Source: Papilionanthe hookeriana x Papilionanthe teres
Taxonomy: Eukaryota; Streptophyta; Magnoliopsida; Asparagales; Orchidaceae
NCBI GenBank assembly: GCA_022702705.1
Contig: JAKZJZ010000064.1
Coordinates: 53,001 to 117,000 of the forward strand
Direction: 5' to 3'
Length of the DNA stretch: 64,000 nucleotides
How positions within the stretch are numbered: the stretch's first letter is position 1; each line of letters opens with the position of its first letter. The notes beneath the pieces are model-generated. The model was given only the letters and a program-made list of their open reading frames with translations, was not told where the DNA came from and searched no databases. Positions 1-11,545 of the stretch are shown piece after piece. The position numbers and the translations under genes were made by a program.

Positions 1-312
1 GGAATGTGTGTGAAAGTGTAATGTGTGCAGTCAACCTCACTGACACGAGCCACCGCAGGTAGATCCTAAGGCCAAAGAATCCCATAGGGAACTCATCCTT
101 TAGACCTCCACATTTGATCTTAACCCTCCAAGTGAATTAGGGGTTTATAATCAAACATGTGGGGGTTTGAAGGGAGTTAAGAAGTGGTTTGAGTTTCTAA
201 GTGATGGGTCCCATTTCTAGTCCTCTAAGATAGTCAAAGGGAAAGCCTAAGGCTAGATCCTAAGTACTAAGGAGAGAGAGGAGAAAAGACCTCATAAAAA
301 ATGAGGTAAACA
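1..312 (-). mobile_element. Tat-family LTR, 5' terminal fragment (minus strand)
   Basis: Read on the minus strand, this begins at 312 with TGTTTACCTCA and a short hairpin (positions 288-308). It continues as an inverted, diverged copy of 396-712: the blocks around 60-120, 180-260 and 270-310 match the reverse complements of about 590-650, 460-540 and 400-440. It is the start of an LTR of the same family as 39892-46198 and 46254-53512 and runs off the left edge of the window. It sits head-to-head with the solo LTR at 396, separated by 83 bp of Athila pol. I see no coding content. Confidence 0.8.
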
Positions 313-395
313 TGATATTGTACCACTTGATTTAACAAGGCAACAACAAAAGAAGTTCAAATATGATGAAAAATTTTATTTTTGGGATGAGCCTT
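313..395 (+). pseudogene. Athila copy 1 pol fragment (RNase H/integrase junction)
   Basis: This 83-bp stretch translates in the plus frame to a peptide containing the segments 'LDLTRQQQKKF' and 'FYFWDEP'. These match the region just before the integrase zinc finger in Athila-type Ty3/gypsy polyproteins. The reading continues at 8276 with a segment containing 'CKDLIIRNVYNEE', which is the expected continuation. The interruption between them is the solo LTR 396-8275. To the left it is cut by a minus-strand LTR at 312. This is the evidence that both LTRs inserted into the same Athila element. Confidence 0.75.
391..395 (+). repeat. Target-site duplication, left copy (GCCTT)
   Basis: GCCTT directly precedes the TGTTGACC start of the solo LTR. 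The five bases following its end (8276-8280) are GCCCT, a 4 of 5 match. Ty3/gypsy integrases typically make 5-bp duplications. Confidence 0.6.
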
Positions 396-1086
396 TGTTG
401 ACCTCATTTTTGGTGAGGTATTTTCTTCTCTCCTTAATGCTTAGGATCTAGCCATAGGTTTTCCCTTTGACTATCTTAGAGGACTAGAAATGTGACCCAT
501 CACTTAGAAATTCAAAACACTTCTTGACTCCCTTCAAACCACACAAGCTTGATTGTAGACCCCTAATCACCTAGAGGGTTGAAATCAAATGTGGAGGTTT
601 AAAGGATGAGTTTCCTATAGAACTTTTTGGCCTTAGAAATACCCTGGATGGCCTGGTCTGGTGAGGGTTTACCTGCACACACCACACTCTCGCACACATT
701 CTAAACCCTAAACCCACCAAAATACCCCAATACCCTCCAAATACCCAAAATACCCTTTTTAACCCAAAAATCTAAAAATTTAAAAAATTCTCAGAAAATT
801 TCAGAAAATCCTAAATATTCCCAATTTAATTTTGTTCAACTACACCATAGGCCAATTTTGTCAATTTGACCCAATTTTATCAAAATCCCCATTCCACCTG
901 TTTTTGACGTGATCGTCGACGAGGTTATCCGAACGACTTCGGATGACGAAACGGATCACACCGTTGCGTCCGGAATGTCTATTTTAACTAGGTAGAGTAC
1001 CCATTTTGCTAGTGTTCCATGCACGAGAAAATTACACGAAAATCGATGCATGCAATTTAAAAATAATAATAATAAAAGGAGTTCTC

Positions 1087-1098
1087 CCCTATTTAAAC
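1087..1098 (+). promoter_or_regulatory. TATA box of the solo LTR (CTATTTAAA)
   Basis: CCTATTTAAAC lies about 690 bp inside the LTR. The same box occurs at the equivalent place at 42238-42248 (plus) and 51300-51310 (minus), each followed by a GC-rich leader. The conserved position and context suggest the U3/R boundary lies a few tens of bases downstream. Confidence 0.6.
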
Positions 1099-2794
1099 CT
1101 CACGACACCCTCTCACGAAACCCTAATCACGTGATACTCCTCCCAGCGCCGAAAGCATCGCTCCTCCCGCTCTCCCTAATGGATCACGACGCAAGAAAAT
1201 CCCACGACCGCCATTCGTGAACCCTAGCTCCAGATCTTCTCCCTCGCGTCTGAACCAGCGAACGAAGCCAACCCGTTGCCCTTCCTCCTCGTCGACAGCC
1301 TGCTCGCCGGCTCTCACCAGCGAGGTGTGTTTCTTCTCCATCTTGCGAGAAGTACCTCTTGGTGTGCTAATATTGAAGCCCTCACTGTTTGCTCATTGCA
1401 TAGGTATATTTCTTCTCATTTGCTAAATCTAAGTTATGCATATAATCTTTATGTATTTCAGACTTTTGTTGACAAATAAATTTTCAAGATAACTTGGTTG
1501 AGGATTGAGCTCTATTCATATAAACGATTCATCATCATTGAAATCGTGTGTTTAATCTGATTTACAAACATAAGTTTTTTTTTTTCTTTTTATCTAAGGT
1601 AATATGCTTTGAAGGGGTTATGCCCAAATGAGTCTATTGAACATATTCAAGTGGTTTGAGTTTGATAACTTGAATAAATTGTGGAGTTTTCTTTTGCTCC
1701 AAGTTGATTTCCTTGAACGTTCTATTATTTAAAGGCTTGTTGAAGATTCTTTTGTGCCCAAAATATTCATTTGAATGTATTTATGGAATCAATGTTTGCT
1801 CTTTCTAAAGGGTTATGCTTCTTTTCCTTTTAAATTTGTGTATGAGCTTTCTTTTGCGAAATTAATTATAATAAGTTGAAAAGACACAGTAGCTACAAGT
1901 GTATGTAAAGAAACGATCTAATATTTTGTTATACATGGCTTTCAAGTGCCCTTTTTTTTTAAAAAAAAAAAAGTTGATTTATTGCAAAGAAATGATTTTT
2001 TTTTCTCTCTCTAAAAAAAAAGAAATGCCTCTCATGCAGGCTTGATGAAAATTTCTTTGATTTGAAATAATTGCATAAAGTTTATTCAAGTGGTTTAGCA
2101 TTTGATGTCTTAAATAGTTTGCTGAACAAATTTTGTCTTATCAAAATTAACCCTTAAAGTATAATCATGAGAATACGAGATTGGTATGCTTTAAGAGGTC
2201 TACATAAAAAATGAATTTATTTCATGCACTCATCTATGAATTGTGTATGTATACATACTTCCGTTGGTTGTATATGATTACATGGATCAATTTTTCATTT
2301 AGATACGTTTCAGTTAATTTAATAAACACACATATCAAATTTTTGACGAGACGCTTCTATGGTGCTGGTTATCAACAGCTATCCTTAACTTCTTACTCTT
2401 ATTCTGTATACATCATGTGATATAATCTTATCTACTTTTATTCATTAGAATTAAGCTATATGAGATTTTCACATCACTTAGGCACGCAAATCAAATAATT
2501 CCAATGCATCGAGCTCATTTGTGTTGAAATTAGCATATGTTTGGATTTATGTGTGTTGGGGTATTCCTTTCCTTTTTATACATTTTGTGTTAGGCTTACA
2601 TAGATTAGTGTCTTCTTAACACATGAAAACTCATGCACATTTTAATTATGAAAACTCTTCACATTGTTTTCTTGCATACATATATATGATACTTGGTTTT
2701 TTTTTATTATTTTTATTTTTATTTCTTTGTTATTATGCACATTTACATATTTGTGCGATCTTGTTTTGAACTGAATTCTCATACCAATTTATTT

Positions 2795-2931
2795 GTGTTC
2801 ATCGTGAGGTGACTTCTTTTGCCATCCCGAGCTCGCTCCAAGAGATCTGACAAACTCTAATGCATTTGAGCCTGACAAAACTTCAATGATTGTAAGCCAA
2901 ATAGCCTTCATCACATGCGAAGGTAAACTCT
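2795..2931 (+). pseudogene. Exon-like open segment, unidentified
   Basis: One plus frame is open through this interval, with a peptide that includes 'NAFEPDKTSMIVSQ'. It ends at a plausible splice donor (gaag|gtaaact). The surroundings are very AT-rich, so the change in composition stands out. The arrangement, followed 0.8 kb later by the 3747-4064 ORF, resembles two exons. A relation to TIFY-type proteins crossed my mind but the key motif is not present; treat the identity as unknown. Confidence 0.25.
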
Positions 2932-3746
2932 TCTTTAAAATAAATTTGAATGTGAGTTTTCTTTTGTTAAAAGCAATACGAGTAAATGTAATTCTTGATT
3001 TTAGATCTCAGAATTCATTAACTCTTGCTTTTAAGGTATCCCCATAAAACAGTTTACTTGTAATAAATGATTTCATTTTTGTTATATAATTTAAACATAA
3101 GTCTTGTTGATGCTATAACGTTAGTGATCTATTAAACAATTGTGATTAAAGCTTGTGAAATGCCAAATTATTGTGATTTTGATTTGTTGAAAGTAAAGAG
3201 CATTAAATTGTTTGATTTGGAAAATATGAAATCTTTACGAGTCGGTTTTATGGAGCTTGGAAGCTTTTCAATTCTTCTTCTTGTTTTTTTTTAAAGAAAG
3301 AAATTTGAAAACTATTTTGCACAATCCAGAGAAATCTGAAATTGTGGGATTTTTTGTATCTATGGAAGATATTAGAGTTTGAGAAATCATTGTGTAAACA
3401 TTGCAAAATTTTCATTTCTTTTGTTTGATTTGTGAAAGTTTAGAAGTCTTCAGAATTTTTTGTGAGAAGTATAAATTTGATGTTAATTCGATTTATGAAA
3501 AGTTTGAAGATACAAATTATTATTTGAAAGAAGAAAAAAATCTAGAATTGTTTTATGGAAAGATTTGGGTGATATGAATTTGCAAGAAGTAAAGTTTAAA
3601 AATGTGATATACAAAACTCATATGAGTTAGAAAGAATAGGGGCTTGAAACAATCTTTTGCAATTCAAATCCCTTGTACCTTCATAATTGCAATTATACAT
3701 TTCATATATTCAAATTGAATGAATTCATTCTCATACAATCTTCTTT

Positions 3747-4064
3747 GTGTTTTTTGTTTGCGAGGATAATTCGGGTATGTTGCCACGCCAACAATCCATC
3801 GCGAAGTTTATAGAAAGAAAGAAGTCAGATGAACTAAATGGCAAATCCAAACATTGTGAATGCTATGGTGGACATTCAACAACAACAATAGAAAATGCGA
3901 GAGACGAAGGGGCTGAGATCTTAATTACTTTATCAGGCTATCAAAGTTGCTACAAGCTCTCCACTTGGTACGAATTAAAACGTTATCACAGCACGATGCC
4001 TCATCTCTTTATTTCTGCTTTAAAAGCTGATTTCTCTACCATTCAGTTATCTTTGAATGCATGA
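3747..4064 (+). pseudogene. 105-codon ORF, weak Jas-motif-like start
   Basis: The open frame encodes about 105 residues. Near its start is 'LPRQQSIAKFIERKK', which loosely resembles the Ser-x-x-x-Phe-x-Glu-Lys-Arg-Lys core of the Jas motif of TIFY/JAZ proteins. The conserved C-terminal Pro-Tyr of that motif is missing. The rest has a Cys-rich patch and no family I recognise. It lies in the extra segment of the solo LTR after a possible intron. It may be a captured exon, part of a secondary transposon, or chance. Confidence 0.25.
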
Positions 4065-5054
4065 AAACTTTGTTGTTGGATACCTTATCTTTGTGGTTAT
4101 TAACTATTGCCTCAGAGTTGTTTGATTGAGAACTTTTGGGGATTCTGTAGTTTGTTGGTTTGGTTCTTCGTTACATATGAGTTGGAATCTTTGTAGTCCA
4201 TCGAAGTTGATCCTTATTTCATGAGTTGAAATCTTATAGTTTATTGAAGTTAATTCTTGTTTCATGGATTAAGATTTTTGTGGTTTACTAATTTGATTCT
4301 TATTACATGATATACACGAGCGTTGTGGGCAGATATGTATAAATTGAAGCTTAGATGTAGGATATGTGAATATATCATTATTGAAAACTTCACATGTGTA
4401 CCACTCATTGTTTATGTATCTTGCATATTTAACACCTAAACTTTTGCCTTTTGCATTTATAGCACATATTTTATATCATATAAAAAAATTTATTTATGTT
4501 CAAATTCTTAAAATAGAAAATACACTTTCTCACAAAAAAATACAAATTGAAGTTGAGGTGCTAGATAAATGAGCACATTAGAATTGGTGGGTATGCATGT
4601 AAATCTTCCACATCACGTGGTTATGTACTTAATATTTTATATGTTATAAAGATAAAAAAAAGAATATAATATTTTTGTTATGTTTTGTATAACTAAATAT
4701 GAAAGTTTGGATGTTAAATATGTAAATATAAAAGAACTATATATATTCAAATACCCAATAATTTTGAGGTCATGGAGTTTAAATATAAAATTTGAGCTCT
4801 TTATTTTCTACATTAAATTAACACACATAGTTTCAAATAATTTGATCGTCTGATGATTAATGAACGTATTTAATTGCATGAGGTTATAAATATATTTTAG
4901 GTTGGAAATTTCACGACATACAATTCTTACGTATTTTTATATACATACCTAAACTTTAATATTTACATGTGGCTACACCCAATTCTTACGTATTTATGTT
5001 TCTAACATTTAAACTTAACATTTTATATTTGTACCACTTATATCACTCATGTCA

Positions 5055-5057
<3 letters not shown>

Positions 5058-5130
<73 letters not shown>
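5058..5130. repeat. (TA)n microsatellite
   Basis: An uninterrupted AT dinucleotide run of about 73 bp, inside the solo LTR. It produces a spurious Tyr-Ile repeat when translated. Confidence 0.95.
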
Positions 5131-5133
<3 letters not shown>

Positions 5134-8100
5134 TATTTTAAATTTAGAGTAATCTGCATACATTGCACACAATTCTTATGTACACACATATTTCGAACCC
5201 GAATTTTTTACATTTACAAACACAATACTTCAGCATTTTCAACCTATACAAAGAAAAATGTCATTTGTTTTAAAAAAAAATTGAATAAGAACCATGATAT
5301 TGAGAATTTTAAAACTGTATTTGTAAATGTGAAAGCTTAAGTGTAAGATATATTGATACAAAAGAATCAATTTGATTGCAGGTAAATCATCCAATTATCA
5401 CACCGCTCGCATAATCATTTTATTTATTTATTCATTATAGCATTTATGTATACTTAGCACTCTATTTTGTTCCCAAAGTCTCATACGAACTTCTCGGTGC
5501 ACCTTTGCGAGGTACATCCGATCATGGTCAAGAAGTTGAAGGATTGTGAAACTACTCCAAGGCGGATAAAACGGACAACATCATACTTCATTTGGGTGAG
5601 ATCCTTCCAATTTTTATTTCATACGAGTAAGGTGACATAAAATTTCAAGTTCATTTGAGCTTAATTTGATTAGTTATGAGATGAATAAGCTTAAAAGGGC
5701 ATTAAGATAATTAAAAGCGCTTTAACTTTAATTAATGTTTAGTGCTTAACTGTAGAGGGAAGGGTAAAATATTTGATCCCGATTTTTTTTATTTGGATGA
5801 TTGAAACTAAAAGAGTTATGGGTAGAAGCCCATTAATCACTTTAAACATTTAAAAGAAGAAGCCTTAATTAATCTAATCATTAAACTTTGGAAGATAATT
5901 AAGAAATGAATCATTAAGGTTAAGGGATTTTGATATAAGAAGATTCTAATACTTTGAAATTGAATCCCTAATCAATGATTTAATTAAATATCATTAAGTT
6001 CTTATTAATTAATTAAGCTATACAATGATAATTGAAACTAATGAAAGGAAGATAATTTAAAAAAATCATAATTAAACTAAAACTTAAAACATTAAAACCA
6101 ATTTGAAGTAAGAAAATCATATTAAAAGAAACTTAAAATATCAAAATTAACTTGAAATTGTTTAAGACTTAAATCAAAATAAATTTAAAATACCATAGAT
6201 TAACTTTGAACAATTCATGATTAAAACATTATAAATTAAAAATTAAATCAGTTTAAAACATTAAAATTAGTCTAAAATATTAAGATCATTTGAGACATAA
6301 AGACTTAACTGAATTAAACGTGACTTAAACACTTTTCCAACTCAAAATGATTTAAAACACCTTAAAAGATCAACTAAAACTTTATAACTAAATTAAAAAT
6401 CACTTTATCTCCAACTTAAAATTTCAATTAAAAATGGTTGAAATCTTTGATGAATCAATTTGCCCCCTAAAGGCTTTCATCATCATAACTCTTAAATGAA
6501 GCATTAAATGAAATGTCACCTTACTCATAGGATGATCAAACATCCTAATTCACTAAGCAGGAGTAACCTGGATGAGTGATTCATCACCACAATGAAACTA
6601 ACTGAACTCAAAATGATCCCTGAAGTATTTAGGAAGATGTTCAGAATTCAGTTCCGAGCACTTCTCTAACTTGAAGGGATGTTTTAAAAGAACAATGAGA
6701 CTTCATTGTTCTTCATGAAGAAAATCATCCTTAATAAAATAGAGGAACCTAGACGTCATAGGAATTGATTAGTGATAGGATTAGGATTTTGGTAGATAAC
6801 CAAAACCTTCCCTTAGTCTTACCTAGGTATTTGCTCTGACATGTGTTTCAAGTGCAGGTTAAAATGACAGGAATGCTCACTAGGTACGCTTTTAAGTTTG
6901 TTGCAATTTACATTTAATAATTTATTAAATGTCTTACTTTCCTATACTTGTAAATGCATGAAAATGATCGAACCCAGCATGTTTAAACAACTCAAAATTT
7001 AATCACCAACAAAACGAACTACAACTACAACTAAATTAAAACGTCTCGTTGAATGATCTGGAATACCTCGGATGACGTAACTCACGTGTTGTTAACGGGA
7101 TTTCCCACTGCCTAAATGAAAGTGTGGAACTCATTCAATTGAGTTTAAGCAAATTCATCCCGACTAAGTGAATTCATCGAAAATAACGATGCTGGATGAC
7201 TGAACCGTGGGATCTTAATCCGTTCGTTCTAATAACTTTAAGATTTGTTTTAACTAAAACACTAAAAACACTCGACTTTAAGATTCCTAAAACCAAACTC
7301 TTCTCTTCTCTTTGATTACAATCTTCTAAAACCAAACCTCCGCAACAACAAGGAACTTGAGCACAGATGGCAAGACGACCATCGTCATCGAAGAAAACTC
7401 GAATCTACTTCGACTAAACTTTCTTAGAATTAAATAATCAAACCACGTAACTTCGAGGTAGTTCGCCTAGTGCAACATAAACCCTCAACTCTTCGTTAAG
7501 CATCCGCACGATCATGTCATGTAAATTAAGCCCTAACCTGGTCTTAGAGACTCCGAGGTAATCGTTTAAGTACGACATAAACCCTCATATCTTCGAGGCT
7601 ATTTGTATGATTTTATCATACAAAGAAAAGTCCAAATTAATTAAAATCGACAAGATCGAAATATCGTATAATATTAGGATTTTCTTAAATCCTACCTAAA
7701 CAATGGATAGTTTGGGAAGTTGCAAGATTCTTCGGATCCTCAGCTTCTCCTACTTCTCTTCCTTTTGGACTCCGAAAATAAATGTTCCAAATTCGATCCA
7801 TTCCTTTTGAAACTCCAAAATTTCAATCCTTTCAAAACCTTAAACTTTGAAATTTCGAGAGCAAAACCACTCGCTCATTATCGAGAGTTTTCTTAAGCTG
7901 ATTCCCGTCACTTAAGATGTAATTAACTATAGTGGCTTGCCCTTATAGTGAACTTTAAAGAACCTGCAGAATATAAACCCCGCTTAATTCCTTTATATTA
8001 AGCAGGGAACTTTGTCAGCTTATAAAATTCGTTCATAGATCAAACGGATGTCACAAATCTTCTAGTTTATTTAACCGAGCCCCACCATCAAGCAAGTGTG

Positions 8101-8275
8101 TCTACTCTACGGGATGATATATACAGCTATGCGTGCAGTGCTCGTTTATATAAACTATTCGGATGTGAGATCACTTTGATTTCATATCTTAAAAATTTCA
8201 AATTTAAAATTATTTTCAAAATCAAATGCTACTTTTCAAATTATTTATTTAAATTAAATTAAAAATTCGCCGACA

Positions 8276-8280
8276 GCCCT
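8276..8280 (+). repeat. Target-site duplication, right copy (GCCCT)
   Basis: These five bases follow the CGCCGACA end of the solo LTR and match GCCTT at 391-395 with one difference. They also form the first bases of the resumed Athila pol frame. Confidence 0.6.
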
Positions 8281-9442
8281 ATTTATATAAACAGTGTAAG
8301 GATCTGATTATTAGAAATGTGTACAATGAAGAAACAAATTCGATTATTCAACGATGTCATGATTCGAATTGGAGGTCATTTCGGTGTCGATAAACTCGCT
8401 TTAAGATTCTACAATCTCGATTCTATCGCCTACTCTTTCGACGCATGTTTATAGAAATATTAAATCACATGATCGACGTCGAGCATGTAGTAATTTCTCT
8501 ATAAGAAATGAAATGCCTCTAAATTATAATTTAGAAGTTGAAATCTTTGATGTATGGGGATTAGATTTTATGGGACCATTTACTCCATTTGGAAATTTAT
8601 ATATGTTGGTTGCCGTTGATTATGTCTCGAAATGGATTAAAGATATTGCTTTATCTAGATGTGATGCTCGGAGTGTTTAAAAATTTTTAAAGAAAAATAT
8701 ATTTACAAAATATGGAATGCTGAGAGTGATCATAACTGATGGTGGATCCCATTTCATGAATAATCGAATTAAGAGATTAATTGAGAAATATAATATTATT
8801 CATAGAATCTCTATCGCTTATCATCCCCAGACTATTGGTTTAACAGAAGTGTCTAATCGTGAAATTAAAAGAATTTTGGAGAAAACCGTGCATAATCATA
8901 AATTAGATTGGTCCGCTCGATTAGATATCGCTTTATGAGCTTATATGATCGTTTTTAAAACCCCAATCGGAATGTCTCATTATGGACTAGTGTTTGGTAA
9001 GACTTGCTACTTACCGACTGAATTGGAGCATAAATCATATCGAGCGATAAAAGAGTTAAATTTTAATTTGAAAAATGTCAGAGAGAAAAGATTTATGCAA
9101 TTGAATGAATTGGAAGAGATTAGAAATGCATCTTATCACAATGATAAGATCTATAAAGAGAAAAGGAAATTATGGCATGATCGGAAGATATTGAAAAAGA
9201 ACTTGGAATTTGGACAAAAAATTTTATTATACAACACAAGATTGAAGTTATTTTCTAGAAAGCTCAAGTCAAGATGGTTAGGACCTTTTACAGTTGTAAA
9301 AGTTCATTCTTTTCGAGTTGTTGATATTAGAGATCCTGATACTGAAAAGATTTTCAAGGTTAATGGGTATCGATTAAAGCCTTACTTTGACGGATTTCAA
9401 CCTGACTTCAAAGAGGTTTTAATGCCGAGTCATCTCGATTAA
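8276..9442 (+). pseudogene. Athila copy 1 integrase (broken)
   Basis: This encodes the integrase end of an Athila-type Ty3/gypsy polyprotein, which would insert the cDNA into the host genome. The first about 220 bp cover a degraded zinc-binding region. From about 8550 one frame carries the catalytic core with all three acidic residues in context: Asp in 'WGLDFMGPF', Asp in 'IITDGGSHF' and Glu in 'LTEVSNREIKR'. Then come 'FKTPIGMSHYGLVFGK' and the C-terminal segment ending near 'FKVNGYRLKPY'. Stop codons at about 8678 and at 8936-8938, plus frame changes before 8500, make it non-functional. It continues the 313-395 fragment, and the env-position ORFs follow downstream. The lineage call rests on the close match to the Athila 'LELEHK...LNELEE' style C-terminus. 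Confidence 0.85.
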
Positions 9443-9906
9443 CCGAAAGGTTTGTTTGATCGATGACGTTAAACCAAGCGCTGTTATGGAGGCAACCATA
9501 TGTATCTTTGTGGTTGGTTTGCTTATTCGATGTAGTTGCGCTTTTTAGATAGTTATTTTTGAATCCTAATTACTCCTAAATACTTTAAAAATTGATAAAT
9601 GATGGATCGAATCGAGATATTGGAATATTTTGGGCCAAAGGAAGTTCGGTGAGAATTTTTGACCACTGGCGCTGCCGGCGCCCTATCACTGTTAATACAC
9701 TGAACTTACCTGTTTGAGTGCCGCCGTTGCCCAAAACCTGTTGACGATTTTTAAGTTTTAAAATGCGAGTTTTGGTGGTTTTTGCCGGGATCATCATCTT
9801 TATAACTCCCTAAACTCCATTTTTGACTTCTTAACTCCAGAAAAAAGAAAACCACCAATCCCAATTCATATCCTATGGGTTCTTAACCCATTGAAACCCC
9901 TCAATT
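9443..9906 (+). other. Athila spacer between integrase and ORF, with GC-rich motif
   Basis: Non-coding spacer after the integrase stop. It contains a GC-rich motif at about 9665-9690 (ggcgctgccggcgccctatc), close to motifs at 11420-11540 and in the LTR at about 14550-14640. The open frame on the opposite strand here is chance. Confidence 0.5.
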
Positions 9907-11043
9907 TCATGTTTTCAACTGAAGAAAGTTCATAAGTTTCGAGGCGCGGCGTTTGTTCAATAAAGTGATCATGAAAGAAGGATTATCAAAGAAAGAGGCT
10001 TCATTAATCGAGGTATGTACAGTCCTACTACAAGAATTGAAGAAATTATTAAGGAGAAACATTGGGAAGTACTTTGCTACACTACCGTTGCCGTTGTTGT
10101 TCCTGTCGTGAAAGCGTTTTATGCAAATCTTCACGGGATCAACCAAGGATTCGTATTTGTGCGTGGTAGATTTGTGTAATTCACTCCTGCACGAATTAAC
10201 GATCTCTTTTTGATCGAGAATGTATCTATTTACTATTATTCTAATTTCATTGCCACGAGAAATAATATGAATGATGTGTATCGATATTTGATGGATGAGA
10301 ATGAGGAATGGGAAATTAGAGAGAATGGATACATTAGTTTCCCATCTGCATCTCTCAATCCAGTATCGAAGCAGTGACACTACTTTATTTCGACAAAGTT
10401 ATTTCTGACATTGAAGATTAACAAGGTAACCAAGGAAAGTGCCATTTTGAATTTCTGTATTCAAACTGGGAGGCCGGTTGACATTGGTAATATCATTGTG
10501 ATATCAGTTCTGGGATTAATTATGCATGGATTTAAATATGGGCTTGGACACCTGTCCACCATATTTCTGTTATGTGGTCAGTCGCATGTTCCTTATGAAA
10601 GTTGGGAAAAGGTTCTTCTTCCATGGAGGCCTATTGATCCATCTAATCCCTATAACTACCAGACAGTTAGAGATGAAGATGACATGAATTTGCTTGCTGA
10701 TCAACCAACACAGACTTCATAATCGATTCAACGATATTTTCCTGAAGGTTCCAGAATGATATTGAGGAGGATCAAACAGTTGGAGAAAGAGGAACGAAAT
10801 ATTAAGAATGCAATCAATAACATTTCTGATTTATTCGATCATATAGATTGGAGAATGAAAGAGCAATTCGATCACACTGGTCAAATTGAGATGATCTTGA
10901 TCAATCTGATGAAGAAGAAGGCGGTGATTCCTGAGGAATCATCTGAAAAATTTCCAATTCGTTCATTATATAATTTGTTTTTGTATCAGCATTTGATTGG
11001 ATACATTAGAGGAGAGGATAGTTCTGAAACTGATGTGGATTAA
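9907..11043 (+). pseudogene. Athila env-position ORF, copy 1 (plant transposon protein domain)
   Basis: The ORF lies in the position of the env-like gene of Athila elements, between integrase and the 3' LTR. Its biochemical role is not established. The plus-strand reading has frame changes and stops before 10411 and then an open frame to 10722, followed by another from 10756 to 11043. Recognisable segments of the putative plant transposon protein domain are 'VKAFYANLHG', 'GFVFVRGRFV', 'TKESAILNFCIQTGRPVDIG' and 'LGHLSTIFLLCG'. The last part is charged and helical (about 95 codons, 'RIKQLEKEERNIKNAI'), probably a coiled coil. A diverged second copy follows at 11921. The minus-strand ORF over 9907-10380 is a shadow. 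Confidence 0.7.
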
Positions 11044-11419
11044 TTAATGGATTCTACTTATGTTTGTTTTGTGTTTAGTTTACTTTGCTTGGTTATGTTT
11101 GGTTTATGTAGTATTTTCTTTGAAATTTGAACTTAGATTTGGATGTGCTTACTTTCATTGTGAACTTAGATCTTAGTGTTTGCCTATCATAGAGTACTTG
11201 CTGCACTAAATATCTAAGAGTACTTGCTTTGAATGAACATATTTGGTGTCTATGATGTAACTTGGATTTTATATATATAAGATTCTTGTGTTTTGTTTGT
11301 GTGAAGAATTGTGTTAATTATTGCTTATGGGATGATGTAGATGCCTATTGAAGTGTTAAACATCATTTTGGATGTCAAAACGATCAAAATTACAAAAAAA
11401 AATTTGGATCTAGAAAATA
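11044..11419 (+). other. Non-coding spacer between the two env-position ORFs
   Basis: T- and G-rich sequence with many 'tttg' words and no open frame of note. It resembles the 3' untranslated part after the second ORF (13055-13300), in keeping with a tandem duplication of ORF plus spacer. Confidence 0.4.
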
Positions 11420-11545
11420 TTTTGGACTAGCGCCGCAGGCGCCCAAATCCAGAGAGCTTGGCTAAACATTTAAATAGAGCGCCGTCGGTGCCCTATCGAG
11501 CGCCGTCGACGCCCTATCGAGCGTCGCCGGTGCCCGAACCCAGTA
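11420..11545 (+). repeat. GC-rich short tandem motif (GCGCCGTCGGTGCCC)
   Basis: Three or four copies of an about 22-bp unit, for example agcgccgtcggtgccctat, follow the variant gcgccgcaggcgcccaaatcc. Related motifs occur at 9665-9690, at about 14550-14640 inside the Athila LTR and, weakly, at 20605-20640. Each unit is itself nearly palindromic (GGCGCC). The shared phrase 'cccaaatccagaga' links 11446 with the LTR copy near 14565, so this segment may be LTR-derived. Confidence 0.6.

Larger units (their letters stand above)
1330..5560 (+). other. Extra AT-rich segment inside the solo LTR
   Basis: Between the TATA box and the region matching 44400 there are about 4.5 kb here, against about 2.2 kb in the LTR at 39892, so roughly 2.4 kb is extra. 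The stretch is AT-rich and intron-like, with poly-T runs (about 1570-1590, 1950-2000). It has short open exon-like pieces at about 2795-2931, 3747-4064 and 5463-5600, each next to GT or AG dinucleotides. It could be a secondary insertion or a captured, intron-containing gene fragment. I could not define its ends. Confidence 0.35.
396..8275 (+). mobile_element. Solo LTR of the Tat-type giant-LTR family (7.88 kb)
   Basis: It begins TGTTGACCTCA and ends CGCCGACA, with 5-bp flanks GCCTT and GCCCT, and it splits a readable Athila pol frame. Positions 396-1330 match the start of the LTR at 39892 in the same order: hairpin tip, C-rich 'cccaaaatac' tract, TATTTAAA box, GC-rich leader. Positions 5620-8275 match 44400-46198 on the plus strand and the reverse complement of 46254-49150. 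The middle (about 1330-5560) is longer than in those LTRs and may hold a secondary insertion. No PBS, gag or second LTR is present, so unequal recombination of a full element is the likely origin. It is longer than almost all described plant LTRs. Confidence 0.75.

Noticed and set aside
4969..5340. 123-codon plus ORF
   Set aside because: Its core is the (TA)n microsatellite, read as Tyr-Ile repeats.
1..8275. A CRISPR-like or phage structure, or a bacterial operon
   Set aside because: No short regular repeats with spacers, no Shine-Dalgarno-led gene strings; all recognisable coding is plant retrotransposon.
9907..10380. 157-codon minus ORF
   Set aside because: Antisense shadow of the Athila env-position ORF, whose plus-strand motifs match a known domain.
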